From Natrialba swarupiae (GTDB lineage: Archaea; Halobacteriota; Halobacteria; Halobacteriales; Natrialbaceae), in contig NZ_VTAW01000006.1 of NCBI RefSeq assembly GCF_008245225.1, positions 1-64,000 of the forward strand: 64,000 nucleotides of DNA, given 5' to 3'. The notes under the pieces were generated by a model, which saw only the letters and a list, made by a program, of their open reading frames with translations, ran no database searches and was not told where the DNA came from. Positions 26,239 to 35,284 of the stretch are shown piece by piece (position 1 is the stretch's first letter; the number at the start of each line of letters is the position of its first letter). The position numbers and the translations under genes are program-made.

Positions 26239-26631
26239 TCCATCTGTATCTATAGTGTGGGTTGGAAATGTGCCGTTTACCTCTCCCGAATCTCTATCGA
26301 ATTCGGTACGGAAACCCGTCCCAGGGTATGTTTATATTGGCAAATGTTTACGTATAGCGTAATATATAGAGATATGGCCTCTACGGTGAACATCCGTACG
26401 TTCGTAGCGAAACGGTTCGTTGATACGGATTACTGTACGTATTCCCGATGCGACTGCAGAGACGGATCGTAGTTGTGCCGGTCGCTGGATCCGACGATCC
26501 GGATGACGAGTGGTCCGTGTTCGATCTCGAGGACGCCGGGCCCCTTGCTGCTGATTTCGGTGTGGTGAGTCCGATCGGTAGTCGGAAAATACTGTCCGAT
26601 ACATAGATCAATGTGATGGGTGGTAATCGGC
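26239..26631. other. AT-rich divergent control region upstream of pstS
   Basis: About 390 nt with no gene. Unlike the coding sequence around it, it holds many TATA-like and TATAG-rich stretches (for example near 26335-26375) and a degenerate inverted-repeat element from 26423. It is the only space for controlling both the AbrB-PhoU gene and the pst operon. Confidence 0.5.
26423..26480 (+). repeat. Decayed copy of the 82-bp inverted-repeat element
   Basis: Begins ATACGGATTACTGTACG, then CCGATGCGACTGCAGAGACGG, which aligns with the reverse complement of the element at 34565 (ATACGGTTTGCTGTACCG ... GGTGCGACTGCAGGACGG). The second arm is not recognisable, so this is a truncated or decayed copy. 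It is the only one located upstream of a gene, inside the pstS control region. Confidence 0.5.
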
Positions 26632-26637
26632 TATATA
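26632..26637 (+). promoter_or_regulatory. Probable TATA box of pstS
   Basis: TATATA in CGGCTATATAGATATT, 45 nt before the pstS ATG, which would give a short 5' leader of about 20 nt. Confidence 0.45.
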
Positions 26638-26681
26638 GATATTAGAAGGCTACTTGTTCGTCTCCGATCGTCGTCTATCTG

Positions 26682-27770
26682 ATGACGGACAACCAGTCCG
26701 GTCGAACCGGTTTCAGTGGGGTATCGCGGCGTAACTTCGTGGCTATCGGCGCGACGGCGGGGATCATCGGCGTCGCTGGCTGTAGTAGTGACGACGGCGG
26801 AAGCGGCGGCAACGGCGGTGGAAACGGCGGCGGAAATGGTGGCGGAAACGGGGGAAGCGGCCTCTCGGGAACCATCGACGCGTCCGGATCCAACACCGTC
26901 GCCCCGATCACCTCGTGGGCCGGCGAGAACTTCTCGAACGAGTTCCCGGACGTCCTCGTCGACGTCGCGCCGGAGGGCACCGGTGCGGGCTTTCAGGAGT
27001 TCTGCCGCGCTAACTCCGACGTCCAGAGTGCGAGCCGAGCGATTACCGAAGAGGAGATCGATCTCTGTGGTGAGAACGACGTCAACTACGGCTTCCTCGA
27101 GGTCGGCCTCGACGGCCTCTCGGTCGTCAAGAACTCCGCGAACGACTGGGTCGACAGTATCACACTCGACGAACTCCAGTTGATCTGGGAGTTCGAAGCG
27201 ACCGACGAAATCACTCACTGGAGCGACGTTCGCGACGAGTGGCCCGACGAGGAGATGCAACTGCACGCCCGTGACAGCGCGTCCGGGACGTTCGACTACT
27301 TCACCGAGAACATCTGTGGGGAGCGAGGAAACATTAGGGACGACTACTCCGCGACTAGCCAGACGAACGAGATCATGGCTGCGGTCGCGGACAACGAGCA
27401 CGGTTTCGGTTGGGGTGGACTGGGATACCTCCGAGAGATCGAGGACGATCAGCCGATCGAAGCCGTCCCCGTCGAGAGCGACGCCGATGGCGAGTTCTAT
27501 CTCCCGACGCAGGAAAACATCGAAGAAGGGCTGTACTCCCCGCTGGCGCGTCCGCTGTTTGCGTTCGTCAACATCGCGAGTCTCGAAGACCGAACGGACC
27601 TCATCGGTTCGTTCGCTCGGTTCTACACTAACGATTCCCAGCAGTTCGCCCGTGACGAGGGCTTCTACGCTGCCCCCGACGCAGTTACCGAGGAGAACCA
27701 CGACAAAATCGACGACTGGCTCGACCAGGTCGGCGCATCGCCGGACGACCTCACCGTGCAACGCGACTAG
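26682..27770 (+). CDS. pstS: Phosphate ABC transporter, substrate-binding lipoprotein
   Basis: 362 residues. Tat motif SRRNF (15-19) and lipobox VAGC (Cys34), then a Gly/Asn linker of about 25 residues. The binding domain shows SGSNTVAPITSWAGE, GTGAGFQEFCR, SRAI, and RDSASGTFDYFTE, the loops that bind phosphate in PstS. It delivers phosphate to PstCA at the cell surface. First gene of pstSCAB-phoU; pstC follows after 12 nt. Expected to be induced by phosphate limitation. Confidence 0.95.
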   Translation: MTDNQSGRTGFSGVSRRNFVAIGATAGIIGVAGCSSDDGGSGGNGGGNGGGNGGGNGGSGLSGTIDASGSNTVAPITSWAGENFSNEFPDVLVDVAPEGTGAGFQEFCRANSDVQSASRAITEEEIDLCGENDVNYGFLEVGLDGLSVVKNSANDWVDSITLDELQLIWEFEATDEITHWSDVRDEWPDEEMQLHARDSASGTFDYFTENICGERGNIRDDYSATSQTNEIMAAVADNEHGFGWGGLGYLREIEDDQPIEAVPVESDADGEFYLPTQENIEEGLYSPLARPLFAFVNIASLEDRTDLIGSFARFYTNDSQQFARDEGFYAAPDAVTEENHDKIDDWLDQVGASPDDLTVQRD

Positions 27771-27782
27771 CTACCCAACCCA

Positions 27783-28784
27783 ATGAGTACGGACGTAACC
27801 GACAGATCAGGGCCGGGGATACGCGGCGACGGGGCGGTCGGCGCAGATAACGCGACCGACCGGCGAGTCCGCCGACTCCTCTTTGGCTGTGCCGTAATCA
27901 CGGTCCTGACCACGCTTGCGATTTTTTTCGTGTTGATCGACAACGCGGCGAGTTACTTCTTCGGCGCGAAACTCACCGAGATGCTACTCGGAGCGAGCGT
28001 CGAGCGAACGGTGACGTTCACCGAGTTCTTCAGCGGAACGCGGTGGGCGCCCGACCACGCGACGCCGGGTCACGGCGTATTACCGATCGTCTTCGGGACG
28101 CTCGCGATCACCGTCGGCGCGGCGTTCGTCTCGATCCCGATCGGGACGGCGACGGCGATCTATCTCTCGGAGTACTCCTCGAAGAGCGTTCGCTCGAAGC
28201 TCAAGCCGACCCTCGAGATCCTCGCCGGGATTCCGACGATCGTCTACGGCTACTTCGCGATCGCCTTTATCAACCCGGTGATCGTCGCACCGATCGCCGA
28301 GACGCTGTTCGGCATCAACATGGGCCGGTACAGCCTGCTCTCGGGAATGCTCGTCGTCGGCATCATGACGATTCCGATGGTCTCCTCGATCAGCGAGGAC
28401 GCCATGTCGGCCGTGCCGGACGATCTCAGAAACGGTGCGTACGCCCTCGGCGCGACGAAGTTCGACGTCTCGACGAGGATCGTCCTCCCGGCATCGATTT
28501 CGGGCGTCTTCGCGTCGTACATTCTCGCCGTCTCCCGGGCGATCGGTGAGACGATGGCGGTCACGCTCGCCGCCGGGATGCAACCCCAGATCACGGCCAA
28601 CCCGTTCGCCGAGATCATGACGATGACGGCGTACATGGTGAAGATGGCGCGCGGAACGACCGCCGTCGGAACCGTCGAGTACCAGTCGCTGTTCGCCGTC
28701 GGCCTGTTGTTGTTCGTCATGACGCTGAGTATGAATCTTCTCAACGACTGGTTCAAACGCCGATTCCAGGAGGAGTACCGATGA
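27783..28784 (+). CDS. pstC: Phosphate ABC transporter permease PstC
   Basis: 333 residues with six predicted helices and a hydrophilic N-terminus of about 30 residues. The permease region begins near VFGTLAITVGAAFVSIPIGTA; the EAA-like coupling loop lies around DLRNGAYALGATKFDVSTRIVLP. Forms the membrane channel with PstA. Its final four bases overlap pstA (ATGA), so translation is coupled. Confidence 0.93.
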   Translation: MSTDVTDRSGPGIRGDGAVGADNATDRRVRRLLFGCAVITVLTTLAIFFVLIDNAASYFFGAKLTEMLLGASVERTVTFTEFFSGTRWAPDHATPGHGVLPIVFGTLAITVGAAFVSIPIGTATAIYLSEYSSKSVRSKLKPTLEILAGIPTIVYGYFAIAFINPVIVAPIAETLFGINMGRYSLLSGMLVVGIMTIPMVSSISEDAMSAVPDDLRNGAYALGATKFDVSTRIVLPASISGVFASYILAVSRAIGETMAVTLAAGMQPQITANPFAEIMTMTAYMVKMARGTTAVGTVEYQSLFAVGLLLFVMTLSMNLLNDWFKRRFQEEYR

Positions 28785-29680
28785 GTTCCGAAACGGATCA
28801 CGACCTGTTCGCCGACGTCGACCTCGGGTGGGAACACCGGAAGAATCGAATCTTCCTCGGACTCATCTTCGCGGCGTCGATGTTCGGCGTCCTCATGCTG
28901 GCACTGCTGTTGTTCGACGTCGCCACCGACTTTTACGTCGGACTGACCGAGTACAACATCAACCTCGTCGACTTCTTCACCCGAGACGGCTCCCGACGCG
29001 AGGAACTGTCCGGCTTCAGGGGTGCGATCGTCGCGTCGATCACGTTGATGGTCCTGGTCACATTCCTGGCGTTTTTCGTCGGCGTCGGCTCCGCGATCTA
29101 CCTCGAGGAGTACGCGCCGGACAATCGCATCACGCGACTCATCGAGGCGAATCTGGCGAACCTCGCGGGAGTCCCCTCGATCGTCTACGGACTGCTCGGC
29201 CTGGCGGCGTTCGTCAACGGAATCGGGATGGGACCGATCCTGCTGGCCGGGGCGATCGCGCTTGGCTTGCTCGTCATGCCGATCATCATCGTCTCCGCAC
29301 AGGAGGCACTGCGCGCGGTCCCAGACGGCGTCAGAAACGGCTCGCTGGCAACTGGCGCGACCCAGTGGCAGACGATCCGGAACGTCGTGCTCCCGGCGGC
29401 GATGCCCGGCATCATGACCGGAACCATCCTCGCGCTCGCGCGGGCGATCGGTGAAACCGCTCCGCTGATCATGGTCGGCGCGATCTTCATCAACCGGATG
29501 CCCAGAGGGCCGTTCGATCGATTCAGCGCGATGCCGACCCAGATCTACAACTGGGCGAACGAACCGAGCCAGCACTTCATCCACCTCGCTGCGACCGGGA
29601 TCGTGGTGTTGCTCTCGTTTCTGTTCGTGATGAACCTGATCGCGATCTACATCCGCCACCGGTACGAGACGGAGATTTAA
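28781..29680 (+). CDS. pstA: Phosphate ABC transporter permease PstA
   Basis: 299 residues, six predicted helices. Permease core visible as [15 protein letters not shown], the EAA-like loop [25 protein letters not shown], and [11 protein letters not shown]. Pairs with PstC to form the phosphate channel. pstB begins two bases after the stop codon. Confidence 0.93.
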   Translation: MSSETDHDLFADVDLGWEHRKNRIFLGLIFAASMFGVLMLALLLFDVATDFYVGLTEYNINLVDFFTRDGSRREELSGFRGAIVASITLMVLVTFLAFFVGVGSAIYLEEYAPDNRITRLIEANLANLAGVPSIVYGLLGLAAFVNGIGMGPILLAGAIALGLLVMPIIIVSAQEALRAVPDGVRNGSLATGATQWQTIRNVVLPAAMPGIMTGTILALARAIGETAPLIMVGAIFINRMPRGPFDRFSAMPTQIYNWANEPSQHFIHLAATGIVVLLSFLFVMNLIAIYIRHRYETEI

Positions 29681-29681
29681 C

Positions 29682-30512
29682 ATGTCGACAGAAGAACAAT
29701 CGCTGATCACGACCGAAGTACAGACCGAGAACACGACGCGTGCCGACCGGCCAGACGAGACCGTTCTCGAGGCCAGAAGCCTCGACGTCTACTACGGCCA
29801 GGATCAAGCGCTTACCGACGTCTCGATCGAGATTCCCGAGCACAAGGTGACCGCGATGATCGGCCCGTCGGGCTGTGGGAAATCGACGTTCCTGCGGTCG
29901 ATCAACCGGATGAACGACCAGATCGACGCCTGTCGCGTCGACGGTGAGCTGTCTTTCCACGGGAAGAACGTCTACGACGAGGACGTCGATCCGGTCGCAC
30001 TACGGCGAAAGATCGGACAGGTGTTCCAGAAACCGAACCCGTTCCCCAAGTCGATCTACGAAAACGTCGCCTACGGGCTTCGCGTGCAGGGGACGGTCGA
30101 CGACGTCGACCTCGACGACGCCGTCGAACAGGCCCTGCGTGGCGCGGCCCTCTGGGACGAAGTGGAGGGCAAACTCGACTCGAGCGGGCTCGACCTCTCG
30201 GGCGGACAACAACAGCGTCTCTGTATCGCGCGGGCGATCGCGACCGATCCCGAGGTCATCCTGATGGACGAGCCGACGTCGGCGCTCGACCCCGTCGCGG
30301 CGTCGAAGATCGAGGACCTGATCGACGAACTCGTCGAGGAGTACACGGTCGTCATCGTCACCCACAACATGCAACAGGCCGCCCGCATCTCCGATCGGAC
30401 GGCGGTCTTTCTCACCGGCGGCGAACTCGTCGAATTCGACGACACCGCGAGTATCTTCGAGGACCCGGCCGACGACCGCGTTGAAGATTACATCACCGGC
30501 AAGTTCGGCTGA
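29682..30512 (+). CDS. pstB: Phosphate ABC transporter ATPase PstB
   Basis: 276 residues. ATPase subunit with Walker [11 protein letters not shown]-loop region [20 protein letters not shown] (typical of PstB), signature LSGGQQQR, Walker [14 protein letters not shown] and switch His in [10 protein letters not shown]. An N-terminal acidic extension of about 25 residues precedes the domain. Drives phosphate import with PstSCA; phoU starts three bases later. Confidence 0.95.
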   Translation: MSTEEQSLITTEVQTENTTRADRPDETVLEARSLDVYYGQDQALTDVSIEIPEHKVTAMIGPSGCGKSTFLRSINRMNDQIDACRVDGELSFHGKNVYDEDVDPVALRRKIGQVFQKPNPFPKSIYENVAYGLRVQGTVDDVDLDDAVEQALRGAALWDEVEGKLDSSGLDLSGGQQQRLCIARAIATDPEVILMDEPTSALDPVAASKIEDLIDELVEEYTVVIVTHNMQQAARISDRTAVFLTGGELVEFDDTASIFEDPADDRVEDYITGKFG

Positions 30513-30515
30513 TCC

Positions 30516-31175
30516 ATGGCGCGAATCGAGTACCAAGAACAGCTGGAGCAACTCCGCGAGGACGTCCTCGAGATGGGCGACGTCGTCTGTCAGCGCCTGC
30601 GCCGGGCACTCGAGGCCTACGAGACGACCGACGCCGCGCTGGCGAATCGCGTGATCGCGGGTGATCACGAAGTAAACGAACTGTATCTCGACCTCGAGGG
30701 AGAGTGTATCGACCTCTTTGCGCTCCAGCAGCCGGTCGCAGGCGACCTCCGGTTTATCGCCTCGTCGTTCAAGATCATCACCGACCTCGAGCGGATCGCC
30801 GACCTCGCGGTCAACTTAGCCGAGTACGCGAAACGAGGCGACCCCGAGCGGTACCCCGATATCGACGTCGTCCACATCGGCACCGAAATCGTGTTGCTGG
30901 TCGAAGACGCGATGCGGGCGTACGCGACGAACGATGCCGACGCCACCTACGAGGTCGCCGCAACCGACGACGAGATCGACGAACTCTGTGGTCGTGCGAG
31001 TCGTATCGTCGCCCGCGACCTCGTCGAAACTGATGTCGTCGACGACGACCTCCTCGAGGAAGTTTCGCGAATGCTGTTGACGATTCGCGATCTCGAGCGG
31101 GTCGGCGATCACGCGGTGAACATCGCCGCGCGAACGCTGTATATGGTCGAGAACGACGACGAACTGATCTACTGA
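30516..31175 (+). CDS. phoU: Phosphate transport regulator PhoU
   Basis: 219 residues, two PhoU three-helix bundles with the metal-binding E/DxxxD signatures DLERIADLAVNLAEYA and DLERVGDHAVNIAARTL. PhoU modulates Pst activity and, in bacteria, histidine-kinase signalling; here only the Pst-linked role is supported. Fifth gene of the pst operon. Other PhoU-domain proteins in the region carry extra DNA-binding domains that this one lacks. Confidence 0.93.
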   Translation: MARIEYQEQLEQLREDVLEMGDVVCQRLRRALEAYETTDAALANRVIAGDHEVNELYLDLEGECIDLFALQQPVAGDLRFIASSFKIITDLERIADLAVNLAEYAKRGDPERYPDIDVVHIGTEIVLLVEDAMRAYATNDADATYEVAATDDEIDELCGRASRIVARDLVETDVVDDDLLEEVSRMLLTIRDLERVGDHAVNIAARTLYMVENDDELIY

Positions 31176-31241
31176 TGATCGAAAACGACGACGAGTCGAC
31201 CGACCGATGACGGCGGAACACACCGACGGTTCGAACGACTG

Positions 31242-32255
31242 ATGAGCAACGGAGAGCACCCAGCCGAGTACGAGCCGGTCGAGCGGAAGGTACAGCTCGC
31301 CGGAAACTCGACGTTCGTCGTCTCGTTGCCAAAAGAGTGGGCGCGGGCCCAGGACCTCGAATCCGGAGCGTCGATGTATCTCTACCCCCACGAGGATCGA
31401 CTGATCGCGGCGGCCGAGACGGTCACGGGTCGCACCCAGCCGGTCACCGTCGACGCCGCTGGTCTCGACGACGAAACCGTTCTGCGGCGGGTCGAAGCCG
31501 CCTACGTCGAGGGCTGTGATCGAATCACGATTACCGATCTCGAGGGCCTCGAGCCCGACTCACGCCGGCGGCTCGAGCGCTCGATCGGCCGCCTCGTCGG
31601 CGTCGCGATTCAGACCGCTACCGACGAGACGATGACGGTGACGAACGTCCTCGACGCCAGCGAGGTATCGCTCCCCCAGACTCTCGCACAGATTCGCCAG
31701 CTCACGCTCGAGATGTACGAGGACGCGATCGAGAGCTTCTGTCGCGGCGACGCCGACCTCGCCCGGCGAGTGATCGATCGCGACGACGACGTCGACAGAC
31801 TGTTCGCGTTCGTCAGCCGAGGCGTCTATCGCGGACTGGAGGACGTTCGTGAGATCAACCACCTCGAGACGGACCGGACGTCTGCGTTTCGCGAGTACCG
31901 GGTCGCCGACGAACTCGAGCGGATTGCCGACGACGCCACCGAGATCGCGGCGGCGGCGACGAAACGATCCGGTCCCGTAGACGACGAGTTCGTCTCAGAG
32001 ATCGAATCGATCGGCGCACAGACCCGTTCCGTCGTCGAACACGCTTTCGACGGAGAGCAGGCTCGAGTCATCGAGGCGGCCGCGACCGCACGCGATCGAA
32101 TCGCAACGTTCGACGACCGGCTGGCCAAGCGGGACGTCCCGGAGGGCTACCTGTACGGAACGGTAGTCCAGCGGCTCGGACAGACGACCGAACACGGTCT
32201 CGCGATCGCGGACGCGACCGTGGAATCGACGATCGAAGGCTCTCAGAGTCGGTGA
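31242..32255 (+). CDS. AbrB-PhoU fusion at the end of the pst operon
   Basis: 337 residues. AbrB-like hairpin (residues about 14-60, KVQLAGNSTFVVSLPKEWARAQ) then PhoU-type bundles with RVADELERIADDATEIA and a second LTLEMYEDAIESF region. Paralogue of the proteins starting at 26208 and 33380. Lies 66 nt after phoU in the same direction, so it is probably cotranscribed and may report transporter state to DNA. No experiment is implied. Confidence 0.8.
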   Translation: MSNGEHPAEYEPVERKVQLAGNSTFVVSLPKEWARAQDLESGASMYLYPHEDRLIAAAETVTGRTQPVTVDAAGLDDETVLRRVEAAYVEGCDRITITDLEGLEPDSRRRLERSIGRLVGVAIQTATDETMTVTNVLDASEVSLPQTLAQIRQLTLEMYEDAIESFCRGDADLARRVIDRDDDVDRLFAFVSRGVYRGLEDVREINHLETDRTSAFREYRVADELERIADDATEIAAAATKRSGPVDDEFVSEIESIGAQTRSVVEHAFDGEQARVIEAAATARDRIATFDDRLAKRDVPEGYLYGTVVQRLGQTTEHGLAIADATVESTIEGSQSR

Positions 32256-32375
32256 TCGTCGTTGCACTCCCGATCGCGAATCGGAGACCGGGACTGGTCG
32301 TACCGGTCGTCGACGCGCGAAAATCCTCTTTTCCGGAGCGATCGGCTGGCGTCTCGAGTGTGACCGGTCGCCCGA

Positions 32376-33380
32376 TCAGTGTGCGTCGTCGATCGTGATC
32401 CGGACTCCGACCTCGGCGATCGCCCGCGCGTTTCTCACCGTCCGATCGAGGTAGTCGAAGAGACTGTTTACACTCGAAGCCACCGAGGAATCCTCGTGGT
32501 CGAACAGCCGCTCTCGCTCGACATCGATCGCCTTTCGCTGGCGGGTACAATCGCGCACAATCGCGTGGGACTCCGCGCTTTCGGACGTTCGAAAGACGGT
32601 GTTACAGGCTCGCTCCTGGAGGTGTTTCGTCTCGCTCGCGTGCTCCTGGAACGCTCTCGAGAACGTCGCCGGAAGCGGCGTCTGAAACTGGTCGACGTGT
32701 TCGGCCATGCTCGTCGCGCAGCCGGCGATCCGGTCCAAGTGAGTCGCGGCCCGGTAGTAGCCGAACAGTTCGACTCGGGAGCAACCGAGCCGGTCCGCCT
32801 CTTGGAGATCGGAGAGGCTCCGGCGGAACTGGCGTTCGATCAACGCGAAGTGTTTGTCCGCCTCCGACGTTCGGTCGCTGACCTGCGAGGCGAGTTCGAC
32901 GTCGGAGTCGACGATCGCCTCGACGGCATCACGAAACATCGCGAGCGTGATCAACTGGAGGCGTAGCGTGCTCTTTCGAACGGAGATCGTGTCGCTGTCG
33001 AGGAGGTTTCGGAGCGTGATCGTGTTCTCGGTCCCCTCGATGATCTCGAGACCGCAGAGTCGATCTACTGCGGTCGTCACCACGTGGCGTCGCCTGCCCG
33101 TCTCCCCGCCGTGGTCGAGTAAGGTAATCTCGTCGTAACCGGCGAGATAAGCGGCTCTAATCGACTGCCTGATCGGCTGTTCGTCCTGTTGACTGATGTC
33201 GATCCGGGCCGTTTTCGCTCTCTCGCTCCCGTCGTCGACCGTCTCGAGCAACAGGGAGCGATCGTCGGGATAGAGATAGAGCACCGATCCCGAATCGATG
33301 TTGTGCTCGTCCGCCCACTGTTTGGGAAGCGAAACCGTATACGTCGTTCCGCCGGATAGCTGTACTTTGCGCGTTTCCAT
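32376..33380 (-). CDS. AbrB-PhoU fusion, convergent with the pst operon
   Basis: 334 residues. Third AbrB-PhoU paralogue. Its N-terminus METRKVQLSGGTTYTVSLPK is nearly identical to that of the protein at 25213. PhoU-like bundles follow (ATHLDRIAGCATSMAEHV). Convergent with the pst operon, 120 nt apart. A palindrome lies upstream of its TATA box. Likely a DNA-binding phosphate-signal protein. Confidence 0.8.
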   Translation of the reverse strand: METRKVQLSGGTTYTVSLPKQWADEHNIDSGSVLYLYPDDRSLLLETVDDGSERAKTARIDISQQDEQPIRQSIRAAYLAGYDEITLLDHGGETGRRRHVVTTAVDRLCGLEIIEGTENTITLRNLLDSDTISVRKSTLRLQLITLAMFRDAVEAIVDSDVELASQVSDRTSEADKHFALIERQFRRSLSDLQEADRLGCSRVELFGYYRAATHLDRIAGCATSMAEHVDQFQTPLPATFSRAFQEHASETKHLQERACNTVFRTSESAESHAIVRDCTRQRKAIDVERERLFDHEDSSVASSVNSLFDYLDRTVRNARAIAEVGVRITIDDAH

Positions 33381-33412
33381 ACGCGACGCTCCCAGCGAAC
33401 CCCGATAACCGC

Positions 33413-33418
33413 TTATAT
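33413..33418 (-). promoter_or_regulatory. TATA box of the 33380 AbrB-PhoU gene
   Basis: ATATAA on the minus strand, 33-38 nt before the ATG, implying a leader of a few bases. Confidence 0.45.
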
Positions 33419-33420
33419 GA

Positions 33421-33432
33421 CCGCTATAGCGG
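33421..33432. promoter_or_regulatory. Perfect 12-bp palindrome, possible operator
   Basis: CCGCTATAGCGG, a perfect palindrome directly upstream of the TATA box of the AbrB-PhoU gene at 33380, in the spacer shared with the divergent HTH-PhoU gene. A dimeric regulator could bind here. Confidence 0.4.
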
Positions 33433-33574
33433 ACTGTTTAATCGTCGTTACCCGATGGGAAAACCCCCGGTCGATCGAACTGGATACGGACCGATCAGTT
33501 CGGTACGTATCTCTCCGTACTCGTCTGCAGGATACGTACCCTGACGTTTTGTCGCCGGAGTGATCAGCCGGGCT

Positions 33575-34441
33575 ATGGGCTTTCACGACGGAGACTGGGA
33601 TGCGAACACTCGCTTCGGCGCGATACGCGACGTGGTCGAAGCCGTCGACCGGTGTGCCCCCGAGACCAAGCGCAGACTCGCCGAGGAGACCGATCTGTCC
33701 GAACACTACATCTCCGAAATCGTTCAGGAGTTGAAACGAAACGGCCTGATTCGGAAGGGGTACGTCGTCGACCGGGCCGCGATGTACGAACACGCCGTCA
33801 CGGTGACGACGTTCGGACCGGACGACGACCGAAGCGCCGCCCTCCTCGAGTTGTTCGAACAGCTCGACGACGTGACGAGACGACAGTACGATGCGGCGAG
33901 CGCGACGTTCGCCGAAGGGACGCCCGACCCCGCGGCGACGACGCTCGAGCCGCTGGTGAACGAACGGTACGAGGTCGTCCTGAAGGAACTGAAGACGCTG
34001 ACGATCAGAAGCGACTGGCCGGGAAATCGCGTAGTTGCGGACCTCGCGAGAATCGCTCAGAACATGGAGATCGTCGGCGACAGAGCGTGTTTCATCGAAA
34101 ACGCGATCGAAACGACCGAGACGCTCCCGCGAGGAATCATCTGCGACCGGATCGAGACGGTGTTCGAGGACGGCCAGCGGATCAACGACCACTTCGGGAC
34201 GATCTTTTTCGAGGCGGATCTCGACTGCGTCGACGCCCTCTACGATCTCGAACGGGAGGTCCACCGAACGTTAGACGAACTGTTCGAACTCGTCACGGCG
34301 TACGATCCGGCGGTGTACGGCTCCGTCGTCGGCATCATCCGAACGCTCGAGCGGTGTCTCCACTACTGGGTCTCCGCCGCCGAAATCGCCGTCCGCTTGC
34401 ACACCGGACTGGATCAGCGGTTTCCGCTGACCGTTAGCTGA
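33575..34441 (+). CDS. HTH-PhoU fusion protein
   Basis: 288 residues. An N-terminal winged-helix/HTH (APETKRRLAEETDLSEHYISEIVQELKRNGLIRKG, residues about 24-60; quoted in part) is joined to a PhoU-like helical part with RIAQNMEIVGDRACFIENA and DLEREVHRTLDELF. It differs from the AbrB-PhoU proteins in its DNA-binding head. The ATG at 33575 is preferred over the GTG 15 nt upstream. Adjacent to the carbon-phosphorus lyase genes, it is a good candidate phosphate/phosphonate regulator. Confidence 0.75.
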   Translation: MGFHDGDWDANTRFGAIRDVVEAVDRCAPETKRRLAEETDLSEHYISEIVQELKRNGLIRKGYVVDRAAMYEHAVTVTTFGPDDDRSAALLELFEQLDDVTRRQYDAASATFAEGTPDPAATTLEPLVNERYEVVLKELKTLTIRSDWPGNRVVADLARIAQNMEIVGDRACFIENAIETTETLPRGIICDRIETVFEDGQRINDHFGTIFFEADLDCVDALYDLEREVHRTLDELFELVTAYDPAVYGSVVGIIRTLERCLHYWVSAAEIAVRLHTGLDQRFPLTVS

Positions 34442-34541
34442 TAGGAGTTATCGTAGCCTCCCGGCGGTCTCGAAGCCGGGCCTTCTGCGCCGTCTCTCGG
34501 ATCGTCAGCGAGAAACTCTGAACTTCTACGATAACTCCTAT
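34441..34541. repeat. 101-bp element bounded by perfect 16-bp inverted repeats
   Basis: ATAGGAGTTATCGTAG at 34441-34456 is the exact reverse complement of 34526-34541. Between the arms are two smaller hairpins: CCCGGC/GCCGGG (34460-34465, 34475-34480) and TCTCG/CGAGA (34495-34499, 34509-34513). The left arm starts at the last base of the HTH-PhoU stop codon. It could be a structured terminator/3' RNA or a small inverted-repeat mobile element. Confidence 0.6.
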
Positions 34542-34564
34542 GAGACGAACGACGTTGGGCGCTC

Positions 34565-34646
34565 ATACGGTCTGCTGTCAGTCATTTCCGGTGCGACCGC
34601 GCCCCGTCCTGCAGTCGCACCGGTAAATCGGTACAGCAAACCGTAT
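34565..34646 (-). repeat. 82-bp inverted-repeat element, copy 1
   Basis: Ends ATACGGTCTGCTGT (left) and ACAGCAAACCGTAT (right) pair with one G-U-type mismatch. An inner perfect 10-bp repeat, CCGGTGCGAC/GTCGCACCGG, gives a long hairpin. Read on the minus strand it begins ATACGGTTTGCTGTACCG and starts right at the stop codon (TGA) of the hexapeptide transferase gene. Copy 2 lies at 42572. Confidence 0.75.
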
Positions 34647-35284
34647 CAGGCGTACTCCGCGAGGAACGTCTCGAGATCCGTAAGCGCCTCGAACGCCTCC
34701 TCGAGTTCCGATCGCGACCAGTGCCACCACTCCGTCGCTTCGATCCGGTCTGCGGTTTCGCGGTCGAAGCGCCGACCGATCGGTTCGGCCGGGACGCCGG
34801 CGACCATCGAGTAGGGTTCGACGTCGCGCGTGACGACCGCGCCGGCGCCGACGACCGCGCCGGTGCCGATCTCGACGTCCGGCATCACCGTCGCCCCGTG
34901 GCCGATCCAGACGTCGTGTTCGACGGTTACGGGCTGGTCGCGTCGCCACTCGAAAAAGGCCTCCTCGTCCGCGTCGTCGAGGTCGTACTGTCGGCGTCGG
35001 TAGGTGAGGTGGTGTTGGGTCGGCCTGTCCGTCGGGTGATTTCCGGGGTTCAACCGGACGAACGAGGCGATCGAACAGAACTTCCCGACCGTGGCGTTCG
35101 CGACCGAGCCTTGCCTGACGATGTAGCTGTAGTCGTCGAACGTCGATTCGCGCATGCGAACGTGTTCGCCGATCTGCGTCCATGCGCCGAGGCGACTCTC
35201 CCTGACGGTCGCGCTCGGGTGGATCGTCGGCTCTTCGGTCAGCGGTTTCGACTGGAATCCGTCGTGTTCGGCTATCTCGTACAT
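34646..35284 (-). CDS. Phosphonate-associated hexapeptide-repeat acyltransferase
   Basis: 212 residues. Left-handed beta-helix acyltransferase (xenobiotic acetyltransferase type): hexapeptide turns in IHPSATVRESRLGAW, HDVWIGHGATVMPDVEIGTGAVVGAG and VVTRDVEPYSMVAG, with the catalytic-type His in FVRLNPGNHP. A transferase of this kind recurs in phn gene clusters (as recalled, the phn transferase-hexapeptide family), probably acylating aminophosphonates or a cofactor-linked sugar. Start at 35284; 66 more in-frame codons upstream look non-coding. Divergent from phnG. Confidence 0.8.
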   Translation of the reverse strand: MYEIAEHDGFQSKPLTEEPTIHPSATVRESRLGAWTQIGEHVRMRESTFDDYSYIVRQGSVANATVGKFCSIASFVRLNPGNHPTDRPTQHHLTYRRRQYDLDDADEEAFFEWRRDQPVTVEHDVWIGHGATVMPDVEIGTGAVVGAGAVVTRDVEPYSMVAGVPAEPIGRRFDRETADRIEATEWWHWSRSELEEAFEALTDLETFLAEYA

